Part shown: in pieces, positions 1 through 7,978 of the stretch
Layout: every line of letters begins with the position of its first letter
Numbering within the stretch: the stretch's first letter is position 1
Origin: Thermoplasmata archaeon
GTDB taxonomy: Archaea; Thermoplasmatota; E2; DHVEG-1
NCBI GenBank assembly: GCA_003649715.1
Contig: QMSS01000027.1
Location: 1 to 13,331 of the forward strand
Length of the DNA stretch: 13,331 bases
Direction: 5' to 3'
Notes under the pieces: model-generated
The model's input: only the letters and a program-made list of their open reading frames with translations
What the model was told of the DNA's origin: nothing
Database searches by the model: none
Translations under genes and position numbers: made by a program

Positions 1-366
1 GATGGCATGGAGATTAATGTAAGCAAACCTAGAGACAGTGACTTCTATGAGACATATCCCAAGTTTCAAGGGTGGCCCAGTGGCAACAAGAATGTGACAG
101 TAAAGGTATATGCAGATGTGATCCATTATTTCAAAAATCTAAATAAGCAGTTTAAAAACACAGTGGTGGACTCAGCAACATACTATTTCCAACTCACTGG
201 AGAGGGGATTGGCGAGGAAAAACCACCGGAGATAAGACTACCGGTATACAGACCTATTGCAACACCAGGTTTTGAAATATTAACATTTGCTGTAGCTCTG
301 ATAATGGTTGCTCTGATTTTAAAACATACCTGGAAACAGCAGCAGAAGAAGAAAACAAAAAAATGA
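1..366 (+). CDS. C-terminal part of a secreted protein with a PGF-CTERM-like anchor
   Basis: The frame is open from the first base of the window, so this is the 3' end of a longer gene; the ATG at 7 is probably internal. The last 121 codons show a polar extracellular-looking region rich in Asn, Lys and Tyr. Near the end comes the tripeptide P-G-F (residues 87-89 counted from the ATG at 7), then about 17 hydrophobic residues and a very basic tail of Lys and Gln. This three-part layout matches the archaeal PGF-CTERM sorting signal, which in known cases is processed by archaeosortase A so that the protein is attached to a membrane lipid. A Pro-rich stretch just before PGF is typical of the spacer. 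The body of the protein is not recognised. It ends 25 nt before raSEA, so the two may be cotranscribed although their functions look unrelated. A plain C-terminal membrane anchor is the alternative. Confidence 0.75.
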   Translation, partial: DGMEINVSKPRDSDFYETYPKFQGWPSGNKNVTVKVYADVIHYFKNLNKQFKNTVVDSATYYFQLTGEGIGEEKPPEIRLPVYRPIATPGFEILTFAVALIMVALILKHTWKQQQKKKTKK

Positions 367-391
367 TAAAAGCTGAGAAAGAAAGCTACAA

Positions 392-1477
392 ATGAGAAAA
401 CAACTATATATGGAAGAACTATCAAATTTTTGCAGATGGCTGAAGAAAAACTTTGTTCCAAAACCAGGGGATCATACAAGGCCAGCTAGATGCTGGTCTG
501 AAAAAGACTTTTTAGACAACAGAATAGTAGATGCATTCGTGATTGTTTTAAAAACCAGGGGCTGCAGTTGGGCTTTAAACCATGGATGCACAATGTGTGG
601 ATATTTCAATGAAAGTACATGGAAAAAACTATCTGAAGAAGATCTCTTTAGACAATTCGAAACAGCAATGGAGCAATACAATGGAGAGAAGATTGTAAAA
701 ATATATACATCAGGTAGCTTCCTAGATAATCAGGAAATAAAGCCAGTAGTTAGAAAAAAGATTCTGCAGACACTCACGAAAACCACTGTGGAGATGGTAT
801 CTGTTGAGACAAGACCAGAATATGTATCATATGACCAACTAGAGGACATAAAAAAAATTTTTAGAACAAAGCTTCTGGAGATAAGCATTGGTTTAGAAAC
901 CGCTAATGATTTTGTTAGAAAATATTCCATCAACAAGGGTTTTACATTGGATGATTACAAAAAAGCTGCTGATATGGTGAAAAAAAATGATTTCAGACTA
1001 AAAACATATCTACTAATAAAACCACCTTTTTTGACAGAAAAAGAATCTATTCTGGACAGCATATCTAGTGTTAAAAAAATCATGGACTGTACAGATACAA
1101 TATCCTTCAACCCTGTAAATGTTCAGCGTAACACAGTTGTTGAATATCTATGGAGACGCAATGAGTATCGACCACCATGGCTATGGAGCATAGCTGAGAT
1201 ACTAAAAAAATGTAAAAAATTAGTAAAGGATGATGTTAGGATAAAATGTGATGTTGCAGGCGGAGGAAAAAAGAGAGGAGCACATAATTGTGGAAGATGT
1301 GACCGCAGATTTCTCAGCGCAATAGCTTCTTTCTCATTGAATCAAAAAGAAGAAGTATTTGACAAACTAGAATGCAGATGCAGAGAAGTCTGGTATGACC
1401 AGCTTGAAATCGAAAATCTTAGCTTCGGATCTCTAACAGATAACATCCCACTGACACATCCAGTCTCATGGAGGTAA
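392..1477 (+). CDS. raSEA: Archaeosine synthase radical SAM subunit (RaSEA)
   Basis: This is a 361-residue radical SAM protein of the TIGR01210 type. The cluster-binding cysteines are C58, C66 and C69, in the motif GCSWALNHGCTMCGY. The spacing is C-x7-C-x2-C, not the usual C-x3-C-x2-C, and is as expected for this family. A conserved C-terminal region, with the motif HNCGRCD and then a CRC..W segment, is also characteristic. In studied archaea the enzyme works with ArcS: ArcS adds lysine to preQ0 at position 15 of the tRNA D-loop, and RaSEA converts the adduct to archaeosine. No ArcS gene is visible here. The start is uncertain: ATG 392 lacks a good SD and a second in-frame ATG lies at 410. 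The stop codon overlaps the SD of trmI, which fits a tRNA-modification operon. Family assignment is confident; function is from homologues. Confidence 0.88.
   Translation: MRKQLYMEELSNFCRWLKKNFVPKPGDHTRPARCWSEKDFLDNRIVDAFVIVLKTRGCSWALNHGCTMCGYFNESTWKKLSEEDLFRQFETAMEQYNGEKIVKIYTSGSFLDNQEIKPVVRKKILQTLTKTTVEMVSVETRPEYVSYDQLEDIKKIFRTKLLEISIGLETANDFVRKYSINKGFTLDDYKKAADMVKKNDFRLKTYLLIKPPFLTEKESILDSISSVKKIMDCTDTISFNPVNVQRNTVVEYLWRRNEYRPPWLWSIAEILKKCKKLVKDDVRIKCDVAGGGKKRGAHNCGRCDRRFLSAIASFSLNQKEEVFDKLECRCREVWYDQLEIENLSFGSLTDNIPLTHPVSWR
1470..1475 (+). promoter_or_regulatory. Shine-Dalgarno of trmI overlapping the raSEA stop
   Basis: GGAGGT lies 9 nt before the trmI ATG at 1485. Its last base is the first base of the raSEA TAA. 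This fixes the trmI start and suggests translational coupling of the two genes. Confidence 0.85.
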
Positions 1478-1484
1478 ACCTGGT

Positions 1485-2252
1485 ATGAAAACTGTAGAAA
1501 AGGGAGACCGGGTCGTTCTGATCGATAAAAACTATAAGAAATTTATAGTCAACACGCTAGAAAAAGCAGGTAAAATCAGAGGAATCGGTGTTTTAGACCC
1601 AGGCATACTAGTTGGAGCTGAATATGGAAAACAGATAGAGATTGGAGACAAAAAATTCTGGATTTTAAAACCATTATTGACAGACAAAATGCAGGCATTA
1701 AAACGCCATGCTCAGATAATACTTCCAAAGGATGCAGCGCAGATAATACTCAACTGCTCCATAGAACATGGAAACATAGTTCTAGAAGCAGGAATCGGTT
1801 CAGGCTCACTCACCATAGCATTAGCAAACACAGTGGCTCCAACTGGACGAGTAATATCATACGATATTAGAAGAGATTTCATAGAACATGCCATGAAAAA
1901 CATTAGAAACGCTGGGTTGGAGGAATATGTAACAGCCAAGCTTAAAGATGTAACACTTGACATCGATGAAAAAGAGCTTGATGCTGTGGTATTGGACATA
2001 CCAAACCCATGGGATGCAGTAAAACATGCATGGAAGGCATTGAAAACAGGTGGATATCTCTGCTCCTACTCACCACTCATATCCCAAGTTGAAAAAACAG
2101 TTCATGAGATATGGAAACATGGCTTTATTGAGATTAAAACATTTGAAAACCTGCAGAGAGAGATGGTTGTATCTAAACATGGTACAAGACCAAGCTTCGA
2201 TATGCTTGGACACACAGGATATCTAACATTTGCCAGAAAAATACTATCATAA
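1485..2252 (+). CDS. trmI: tRNA (adenine-57/58-N1)-methyltransferase TrmI
   Basis: This 255-residue class I SAM-dependent methyltransferase methylates N1 of adenine in the T-loop; archaeal TrmI enzymes act at positions 57 and 58. An N-terminal beta-barrel-like region (about 1-70) contains the sequence GVLDPGILVGAEYG. The SAM-binding motif I is EAGIGSGS at 101-108, the acidic ribose-binding region is around D127, and the DIPNPW motif at 171-176 is the family's catalytic-site motif. The C-terminal end LGHTGYLTFARK matches TrmI proteins. The length is usual for archaea. The start is secured by a perfect SD. It is translationally coupled to raSEA upstream, so both products probably contribute to tRNA structural stability. 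A run of six T 27 nt after the stop is a likely terminator. It converges on the dUTPase gene across a 234-nt gap. Confidence 0.93.
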   Translation: MKTVEKGDRVVLIDKNYKKFIVNTLEKAGKIRGIGVLDPGILVGAEYGKQIEIGDKKFWILKPLLTDKMQALKRHAQIILPKDAAQIILNCSIEHGNIVLEAGIGSGSLTIALANTVAPTGRVISYDIRRDFIEHAMKNIRNAGLEEYVTAKLKDVTLDIDEKELDAVVLDIPNPWDAVKHAWKALKTGGYLCSYSPLISQVEKTVHEIWKHGFIEIKTFENLQREMVVSKHGTRPSFDMLGHTGYLTFARKILS

Positions 2253-2278
2253 AAAACATCAAACAAATACTTTGAAGA

Positions 2279-2284
2279 TTTTTT
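2279..2284 (+). terminator. Poly-T terminator after trmI
   Basis: A run of six T lies 27 nt past the trmI stop, without a strong hairpin. Archaeal RNA polymerase can terminate on such tracts. A further eight-T run lies within 2486-2496. Confidence 0.5.
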
Positions 2285-2432
2285 GTGTTAGCAAAATAGC
2301 ATGATTCCAAAAAAAAAATTTGCATAAAGTCACAAAAAAAGATGGGGAAAGAACGGAATTGAAGAAGACCCCTGGGGAGACAGAAAAAACACAAGAAGAG
2401 GGAAGAAAAAGTTTGTGCCAATTTTTGTAATG

Positions 2433-2439
2433 AAAAAAA
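2433..2439 (-). terminator. Poly-T terminator after dUTPase gene
   Basis: Seven A on the plus strand read as seven T on the minus strand, about 50 nt past the dUTPase stop. A short palindrome ACCAT-A-ATGGT (2476-2486) lies right at the stop codon and could form a weak hairpin. Confidence 0.5.
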
Positions 2440-2486
2440 GTCGGTAAAACATTTTATAGCAGGATGGTTGTAACTACCATAATGGT

Positions 2487-2966
2487 TTATTTTTTTAATG
2501 TTATGCCACGTTGGTTATGATATTGACCAGATCGTTTATCATAAAGCACCTCGGGTATGCTAGATAGGTGCTCAAAAACTATTTGACAGAAACGCTCACC
2601 GACGAGGAGTTCTATTTCCTCATCGTTGGAGTTAAAACAGCTGATGGTGAGTGTTCCGTGGAAACCAGCATCTACTTTTCCGAAGCTCGACAATACGCCT
2701 ATTCTGGCATAGCTTGATCGGATCCATAGCTGTGCAGAAAGCTGAGGAGGTATTTTGATAAATTCTTTGGTGCTAACAGCAAACCATGTCAATGGCGGGA
2801 TCCTTATCCCTCCATTTCTAACATGCTTGTTCAGTTTTTTAACATAGATTTCGTCGATAGATAGATCATAGCCATTTGGAGTGAGATTTCTGGGATCAAA
2901 TGGTTCTATGCTGAGCAACCCTTTTTGTACAGCATTTTGAATATCAGCATCAGATAGTATGGACAT
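2487..2966 (-). CDS. dut: Archaeal-type dUTP diphosphatase (dCTP deaminase superfamily)
   Basis: This 159-residue protein belongs to the trimeric dCTP deaminase/dUTPase superfamily. The N-terminus has the family motif PNGYDL (30-35). RSSYARIG (83-90) is the triphosphate-binding loop, VDAGFHG (98-104) holds the dUTPase-type aspartate D99, and GERFCQIVF (123-131) and GQYHNQRG (147-154) follow. True dCTP deaminases have a catalytic Glu in a T-L-E motif after GFxG; here that position is S109, and an Asn (N112) follows as in dUTPases. The short length and this pattern match the archaeal dUTPase subfamily (MF_00635 type), as in Pyrococcus. It would hydrolyse dUTP to dUMP and pyrophosphate, keeping uracil out of DNA and supplying thymidylate synthesis. 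The ATG at 2966 is preceded by GTGAT, a partial SD. The gene lies 52 nt after the cyclophilin gene and is probably cotranscribed. Deamination cannot be strictly excluded. Confidence 0.82.
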   Translation of the reverse strand: MSILSDADIQNAVQKGLLSIEPFDPRNLTPNGYDLSIDEIYVKKLNKHVRNGGIRIPPLTWFAVSTKEFIKIPPQLSAQLWIRSSYARIGVLSSFGKVDAGFHGTLTISCFNSNDEEIELLVGERFCQIVFEHLSSIPEVLYDKRSGQYHNQRGITLKK

Positions 2967-3018
2967 AAAAAATTATCACGGGTATGCGTTATAGAAAATG
3001 GGTTTTTTATTGGTTTTC

Positions 3019-3600
3019 CTATTTTTTCATTGTTTCTATTGTTATACTGTTTATTATTATGTCCTCAACCGGCCAGTTTTCCATACCATATCTCATTGTG
3101 GTGTTTACTGATGCAATGGTTTTAACCACATCTATTCCTTCAACTACTTTTCCAAACACTGCATAGTTTCCATCTAAAAAATGTTGTGGTCCATCGCATA
3201 TGTAGAACTGGCTTGTAGCACTGTCTGGATCAGGAGTTCTTGCCATGGCGACAGCTCCGTCTTCGTGTGTTAGGTCTGGGTGAATCTCGAGTTTTATTGG
3301 GCCATATGGACTGTGTTTTTGTGTTCCATTTGGATAGAAACCTCCTCCTTGTATCACAAAATCTTTTATTACTCTATGGAATACTAGGCCGTTGTAGAAA
3401 CCGTTTTCTGCGAGTCTGATAAAATTCTCGGTTGTTTTTGGTACTTTGTCTTCATATAGTATGATTTTTATTGTACCCATAGTTGTGTCTATCACCGCTA
3501 TCCTGTTACCTTTAACATTCTTGGTGCATCCAGCAAGTAAAATAATGATTGTGATTAGTAGCAAAAAACAAAATAATGTGTCTAAATTTTTTTTGTCCAT
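3019..3600 (-). CDS. Cyclophilin-type peptidyl-prolyl isomerase, predicted lipoprotein
   Basis: This 193-residue protein has a basic N-terminus, a hydrophobic stretch (about 9-22) and a lipobox LLAGC with C25, so it is predicted to be exported and lipid-anchored on the outer face of the membrane. The cyclophilin domain covers about 34-190. The key residues are visible: FHRV at 74-77 with the catalytic Arg R76, F81 and Q84 in the segment DFVIQGG, and GAVAMAR at 115-121. The human CypA tryptophan (WLDG) is F141 here (FLDG), a change common in prokaryotic cyclophilins and associated with low cyclosporin sensitivity. It would speed cis-trans isomerisation of prolyl bonds in secreted proteins; the Pro-rich surface proteins encoded nearby are possible clients (inference). 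The start is an ATG with a weak SD-like GATGATC. It leads a probable two-gene unit with dut. Confidence 0.92.
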   Translation of the reverse strand: MDKKNLDTLFCFLLLITIIILLAGCTKNVKGNRIAVIDTTMGTIKIILYEDKVPKTTENFIRLAENGFYNGLVFHRVIKDFVIQGGGFYPNGTQKHSPYGPIKLEIHPDLTHEDGAVAMARTPDPDSATSQFYICDGPQHFLDGNYAVFGKVVEGIDVVKTIASVNTTMRYGMENWPVEDIIINSITIETMKK

Positions 3601-3806
3601 ATGTGATCATCTTCTATAGTTTTTCTACCACGGTTTGTGTTCAGGTTTAATTGTCCTGGTACATATATTGGCAATTTATTGTTTTATAGAAAAAAGGATT
3701 TTAAAAAATATGCGGTTGGTTGTAGCATGAATATTTTTTTACTGCCGGAAAAACATTTTTTATGGATCGAATAATTATGGGTGGCAGGAAAAAATGTTCT
3801 TATTGA
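3601..3806 (-). promoter_or_regulatory. Intergenic region: terminator, then promoter region of the cyclophilin gene
   Basis: It holds the poly-T tract of the upstream gene and AT-rich stretches on the minus strand, such as TATAAAACAATAAATT near 3672-3687, that could serve as a TATA box for the cyclophilin-dUTPase unit. No single box is convincing. The motif AAAAACATTTTT occurs at 3749-3760. Confidence 0.35.
3789..3794 (-). terminator. Poly-T terminator after the transglutaminase-like gene
   Basis: Six A on the plus strand form a six-T run 13 nt beyond the stop codon on the minus strand. Confidence 0.5.
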
Positions 3807-6701
3807 TTATTCTTTTACTGTGAAGGATTTTCTATCTGATATTCTAATATTGTTTGCAGTATCGTAGGCTGTAATCCAGTATGTTATGTTGCTGCCACTG
3901 GGTAACTCTCCAAGTTCTAGTCCGAAAACTGGGTTGTTCGACAGATTTCTCAGCGGGTCCTCCTCATGTCGGCTCTGAGCCGGGTTGTCACCATATCTGT
4001 ACATTGTTTTATTTCTGGCAACAACAACATCGATGGTGTTATTCCAATGCAAAATCACTTTGGAAATGTTAAATGGGCTGCTGCTGGTTACATTTGCATA
4101 GATCACTATATTACTAATGTTTGTTGGTTGTTCTGGTTGATGATAGAAATTGTTTATCTCTGGACCCCAATTGTGCCCACTCTCATTTATGACAATGTAT
4201 ATACTATCAGTAGATGTTTTGTTTAGGATGTCAAACACCCTAGCTGATATAATGTGTTTTCCCAGTGTGATGTTGTTTGTTGTATTCCATTGTATATGCC
4301 AATTGGATGTGCCGTTGGCTTCTCTCCATCCCAGGTCATCTAATGATACTTCAACTCTTTTTATGCCTACATTATCATATGCATGGCCACTGATTTTTAT
4401 GATCTCATTTTTTTGTAGTATCTCCATGTTTTTTGGTGTGTCTATTTTTATCTCAGGTGGAATGGTGTCTATTAGTTTAACAGAGATATGATTTTCTGCA
4501 TTTCCGCATATGGCGGTAATGGTGTAATCACCTGGTTGTAAACCAGTGGTGTTCCATTTATATTTCCATCTGTAGTGATCAACATCTATTTCATAGGATG
4601 CGTTGTTTATGTAGAGGAGGATATCATTAGTTGCCACACCTGTGACAGTGATTTGGTCTCCAACATTAAAAATAGGTCTGTCAAAAATAGTGGTTTCTGG
4701 TGAGACTATCTGTACATGACATGTGTTTGTTGCTGTTCTAACCTCTACTGATAAATCCAGTATTATCCTGCTATGATAACCAGGGTTTCTAAACACTAGA
4801 TACCATCTGTTTTCAGATGCATTGATGCTGAGGTTTTTTTTCTGCTCTATCATGTAGCTGTAGCATGTGAACCTCTCTCCATTTTTGTATTTCCTGAAAT
4901 TATTTTCATCTACAACAAAAAACTCTACTTTTCCTTTTCTATCATATTTTCCTATATCATCTGTTAGTATGCTACTCTGCAGCTGATACGATACTGTGTT
5001 GAATGAGATGTTGAAGAGAAGTTTTCCGTTAGGCATGATTTTTTCGTCATGTTTTTGGATTCTATGATATAGGAATGGAAAAACTATGTGGAATGTTGCG
5101 TCTTTTGGTTTGTGTAAAACCCTGATAGTATTGTGCTCTGCTAGTCTCCAGGGTTTTTTTAGATTGCCTTGTTGTATGATGAAAATGTAGCTTCGGTTTC
5201 TGCCAAGCTCGAAACTGCATCTTCCATTCATATCTGTGTAGTTCCAAATACTAGGTATAAGACTGTTGATTGTGTCTGGTATCCGGCTGTACATTTTTTC
5301 CAGCTGGGTATACAATGTCTGAAGTATTTTTCCCTTGATCCACTGAGGTAGACTATTCCATATTTTCTCGATTTTTCCCCATATCCGGTTTTTCAGCCAT
5401 GTTATATCCCTTGGCCCTGTTACAAACACTGTTATCCTTGCACCATCGGCAGGTTGAAGATGTCTGTCTAGGACAACAAAATCTATTTTTACTAGGTCTT
5501 CTGGATGCATGTATCTAGATGTGACGTCATAGATGGAGTCATCTCCCTTCCATGCAAATATGGAGGACATGTTTTTTTTCCAGACATCTGTGTAGACATA
5601 TGGTTTATCCACAGTTCCACCAGTATGAGACCACCAGTTGTCATTCTGATGCCATCCACGTTCATAAAACTCTCTCCATACATGATCCTCACCATAGTTA
5701 CAAACACCAACTGTGGGTATAAGCGCTGTTCGCAATGCCGCCACTGCTATTCTTTGGAGTTCACCGCACCATCCATTGTGCTCATGGGCAATCACATTGG
5801 GTTGACCAGGTCTGCTGCCATAGGCCTCCATTGGAACTGTTTTTCCAATCCAGTAGCTTATAGCTTCAACTGCTGTTGGATGATACCTCATACTCCATTT
5901 CCAAAGCCGATGGTTAGGTTGAAAATAGGATTCACCGTCCCATAGATAGCGTATATCCGCTAGTTTTTCTCTTAGAAGTGGGTATCCAAGGTCGTTGTGA
6001 TCAAACAGATACTCACGCCAAAACCTGTTGTAAACATAGATGGCTTTTTCACTTGCAACTTCTGGATGCACAACATTCCAGTAGTAAACATCTCTGGGGT
6101 ATTCCAACTGTTTTTCTGTATCGTTCTCAACTACACGGTATTGTATGGTAGAATAATAGTTTCCCATCTCCCCATCATAGTCTACTATATTAGCATACTG
6201 AAGCTGTTTATCGTTTTTATACAGACTGAAAACATTGTCTCTAACAACATCTACTGGCGGAACGTCTCCCAGAGAGGAACAGGCTATTGAAAAAGCTATT
6301 TCATCCACATATCTCCTATTTGTGTTCAATATCAGATCTGCATATCTATCTCCATTGACTGCATGAAACTGTCTGGTTAGATCTCTCTGGATCCAGCATG
6401 GTGATTTGGCTATGGCATATTTAATCCTATCAGACAAATTAGATGAATATGGGGTGATCTTTTTTTCGTATAACGACAGGTTTTCTGGAAAAAACCTGAT
6501 ATAATAGTCGGAGCCAGGTGATATCTCTATCTCTCTAGAAACCATGGCCACGATTTTTTGAGACTCATCAATATGCTTTCCTACTGAATAAGCATTTTGT
6601 ATCAGACTAGGTGAGATAAAAAAGCAAATTACTAGAAGTATGAGAAGTATCTTTACTATGATTTGTGATAGATGACCGATAAGCCTAATCGCTTTTATCA
6701 C
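3807..6701 (-). CDS. Membrane-anchored transglutaminase-like protein with Ig-like repeats
   Basis: This 964-residue protein starts with a basic end and one hydrophobic segment (about 13-31) without a clear cleavage site, so it is probably an N-terminally anchored surface protein. A transglutaminase-like cysteine protease fold lies at about 300-395: C312 in the segment NGWCGEL followed by the typical helix, H340 in EDHVWREFY, and D354 in the segment GWHQND form the expected triad. After it, a beta-sandwich of the carboxypeptidase-regulatory type (about 403-510) appears to be split by a helical insertion (about 431-486). Three Ig-like domains follow (about 660-743, 746-838, 846-963); the middle one, with DNVGIKRVEVSLD, is the clearest. 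Many N-x-S/T sequons suggest glycosylation. There is no PGF-CTERM. Substrate and reaction (cross-linking or peptidase) are unknown. The start is GTG at 6701; the next in-frame ATG would remove the anchor. Confidence 0.82.
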   Translation of the reverse strand: MIKAIRLIGHLSQIIVKILLILLVICFFISPSLIQNAYSVGKHIDESQKIVAMVSREIEISPGSDYYIRFFPENLSLYEKKITPYSSNLSDRIKYAIAKSPCWIQRDLTRQFHAVNGDRYADLILNTNRRYVDEIAFSIACSSLGDVPPVDVVRDNVFSLYKNDKQLQYANIVDYDGEMGNYYSTIQYRVVENDTEKQLEYPRDVYYWNVVHPEVASEKAIYVYNRFWREYLFDHNDLGYPLLREKLADIRYLWDGESYFQPNHRLWKWSMRYHPTAVEAISYWIGKTVPMEAYGSRPGQPNVIAHEHNGWCGELQRIAVAALRTALIPTVGVCNYGEDHVWREFYERGWHQNDNWWSHTGGTVDKPYVYTDVWKKNMSSIFAWKGDDSIYDVTSRYMHPEDLVKIDFVVLDRHLQPADGARITVFVTGPRDITWLKNRIWGKIEKIWNSLPQWIKGKILQTLYTQLEKMYSRIPDTINSLIPSIWNYTDMNGRCSFELGRNRSYIFIIQQGNLKKPWRLAEHNTIRVLHKPKDATFHIVFPFLYHRIQKHDEKIMPNGKLLFNISFNTVSYQLQSSILTDDIGKYDRKGKVEFFVVDENNFRKYKNGERFTCYSYMIEQKKNLSINASENRWYLVFRNPGYHSRIILDLSVEVRTATNTCHVQIVSPETTIFDRPIFNVGDQITVTGVATNDILLYINNASYEIDVDHYRWKYKWNTTGLQPGDYTITAICGNAENHISVKLIDTIPPEIKIDTPKNMEILQKNEIIKISGHAYDNVGIKRVEVSLDDLGWREANGTSNWHIQWNTTNNITLGKHIISARVFDILNKTSTDSIYIVINESGHNWGPEINNFYHQPEQPTNISNIVIYANVTSSSPFNISKVILHWNNTIDVVVARNKTMYRYGDNPAQSRHEEDPLRNLSNNPVFGLELGELPSGSNITYWITAYDTANNIRISDRKSFTVKE

Positions 6702-6760
6702 CCCTTCAATATATAAAAAACATGGATTGCTTTTTTCATGTTTCCTATCATCATAAACAG

Positions 6761-6770
6761 ATTATAATAT
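6761..6770 (-). promoter_or_regulatory. Possible TATA box of the transglutaminase-like gene
   Basis: ATATTATAAT on the minus strand would place the transcription start near 6740, giving a leader of about 40 nt before GTG 6701. A second AT-rich element at 6708-6720 is too close to that GTG for a normal TATA-to-start distance. Confidence 0.35.
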
Positions 6771-6782
6771 GTTTTTGATGAT

Positions 6783-6827
6783 AAAAAAAGTTTTTTGTCC
6801 AACAAAGAAAGAATGGAGGAGAAAAAA
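6783..6827 (-). terminator. Poly-T terminator region after the DUF763 gene
   Basis: On the minus strand there is a six-T run (6827-6822) and a seven-T run (6789-6783), 20-65 nt past the DUF763 stop. Confidence 0.5.
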
Positions 6828-6847
6828 CAATAGTGGAGAGGAAGGTG

Positions 6848-7978
6848 TTATTTTGTTTTAGGTATAAACTGTTTTAATCTTCTCAAAGCAGTTATTTTTT
6901 CCTTATCCCCTATCCTAGCCTGTTGAACGCCAGCTTCTATCATCTCTATGGCTTCGTCCATTGCCTTTCTATCAACAGGAAATGGTACGCCATCTTTCCC
7001 GCCAACTGCAAAGGAATACTTTACAGGGTCCTTCCAAGATGGTTTTTCGCCATACACGAGCTCAGAGATAAGAGCCAATGCTCTAACTGTGTTAGAACCA
7101 ACTCCTTTTATTGAAAGTAGTTCCTCGTAGTTTTTCGGCTGGAAATCATATATCTCCCTCATCTTACTCCAATTTATGCTACGTGGCATTCTTAGATATT
7201 CAATGTTGTTGACTGCTTCGTTATTCCAATCAGGATAACTCCAATTGTCCAATGTTTTCTGATTATATGGACGTGTTAGCCTAATCCAGTCTCTTCTAAG
7301 ATGAACAGGGTTGTCATTGACCAAGTCGACAGATATTTTTTGAGCAGGCTTGCTCTGCTTTGCTGTCATATCAAGTACCTTTTTTTGAAAAACTTCTCCA
7401 ACTATTGCATTATGCGGCTCATACACAAAACTACTCATCTTTTCTGAAAACCAATGATACCTTCTTGCATAGTTACTCTGATGATTCATTCCTTGCTGTA
7501 TAACAACCCATTTTCCATTTTCAGAAAAAATGAAAACATGATGATAAAGATTGTATCCATCCTGTATAGCTGCGTTGTCTATTTTTGCAGCCATTCTGCT
7601 AGAATATTTAAGTCTATCTATGGTGGCTGTTGTAAGATTATATGATTCACTGATTTTTTCGATTTCCAGAAGTGTTTTTCTAGATGTTTTTCCTTTACCA
7701 CCAGTCACAGCAAATCCATGCTGTAAAGGATCAATCGCCTCCTTTAATGCACCACAGGTGACTGTAGTAGTACCACTGGAATGATAGTCAAATCCAAGTA
7801 CACATGAGAAGGCCTGAAACCAAAACGGGTCGGAGATTCTTTTTAAAAACTCGTCATTGCCATACTCATATGATATAACATCTATGATTGCTTTGGAGAG
7901 CAATACCATCCTTCTAAACAACCATCTTGGTGCCCTACCCGGATGCAGGGGTAGATCCGCTGTACCCGCCCTCAGCAT
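6848..7978 (-). CDS. DUF763 family protein (COG1415 type)
   Basis: This 376-residue protein is recognised as DUF763 (PF05559), widespread in archaea and found in some bacteria, without an established function. Visible marks are the N-terminal RAGTADLPLHPGRAPRWL, LGFDYHSSGTTT at 61-72, a Gly/Lys-rich GGKGKTSRKT at 93-102, and a QQGMN motif at 161-165. A helix-hairpin-helix-like segment at about 284-310, around the sequence LLSIKGVGSNTVRALAL, suggests nucleic-acid binding; this is inference. The length is usual for the family. The ATG at 7978 is preceded by GGAG 12 nt upstream, a weak site, and the conserved N-terminus begins directly at this Met, which supports the start. It is not obviously in an operon: gaps of 313 and 146 nt with T tracts flank it. 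Confidence 0.85.
   Translation of the reverse strand: MLRAGTADLPLHPGRAPRWLFRRMVLLSKAIIDVISYEYGNDEFLKRISDPFWFQAFSCVLGFDYHSSGTTTVTCGALKEAIDPLQHGFAVTGGKGKTSRKTLLEIEKISESYNLTTATIDRLKYSSRMAAKIDNAAIQDGYNLYHHVFIFSENGKWVVIQQGMNHQSNYARRYHWFSEKMSSFVYEPHNAIVGEVFQKKVLDMTAKQSKPAQKISVDLVNDNPVHLRRDWIRLTRPYNQKTLDNWSYPDWNNEAVNNIEYLRMPRSINWSKMREIYDFQPKNYEELLSIKGVGSNTVRALALISELVYGEKPSWKDPVKYSFAVGGKDGVPFPVDRKAMDEAIEMIEAGVQQARIGDKEKITALRRLKQFIPKTK

Noticed and set aside
2173..2421. 82-residue minus-strand frame overlapping the end of trmI
   Set aside because: It is rich in Phe and Cys because it reads the complement of purine-rich DNA, overlaps a certain gene, and has no SD.
5505..5945. 146-residue plus-strand frame inside the transglutaminase-like gene
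   Set aside because: It is antisense to the catalytic domain, whose motifs are clear; composition is random-like.
6748..6754. ATGATGA on the minus strand, considered as the C box of a C/D guide RNA
   Set aside because: No D box (CTGA) follows at a suitable distance.
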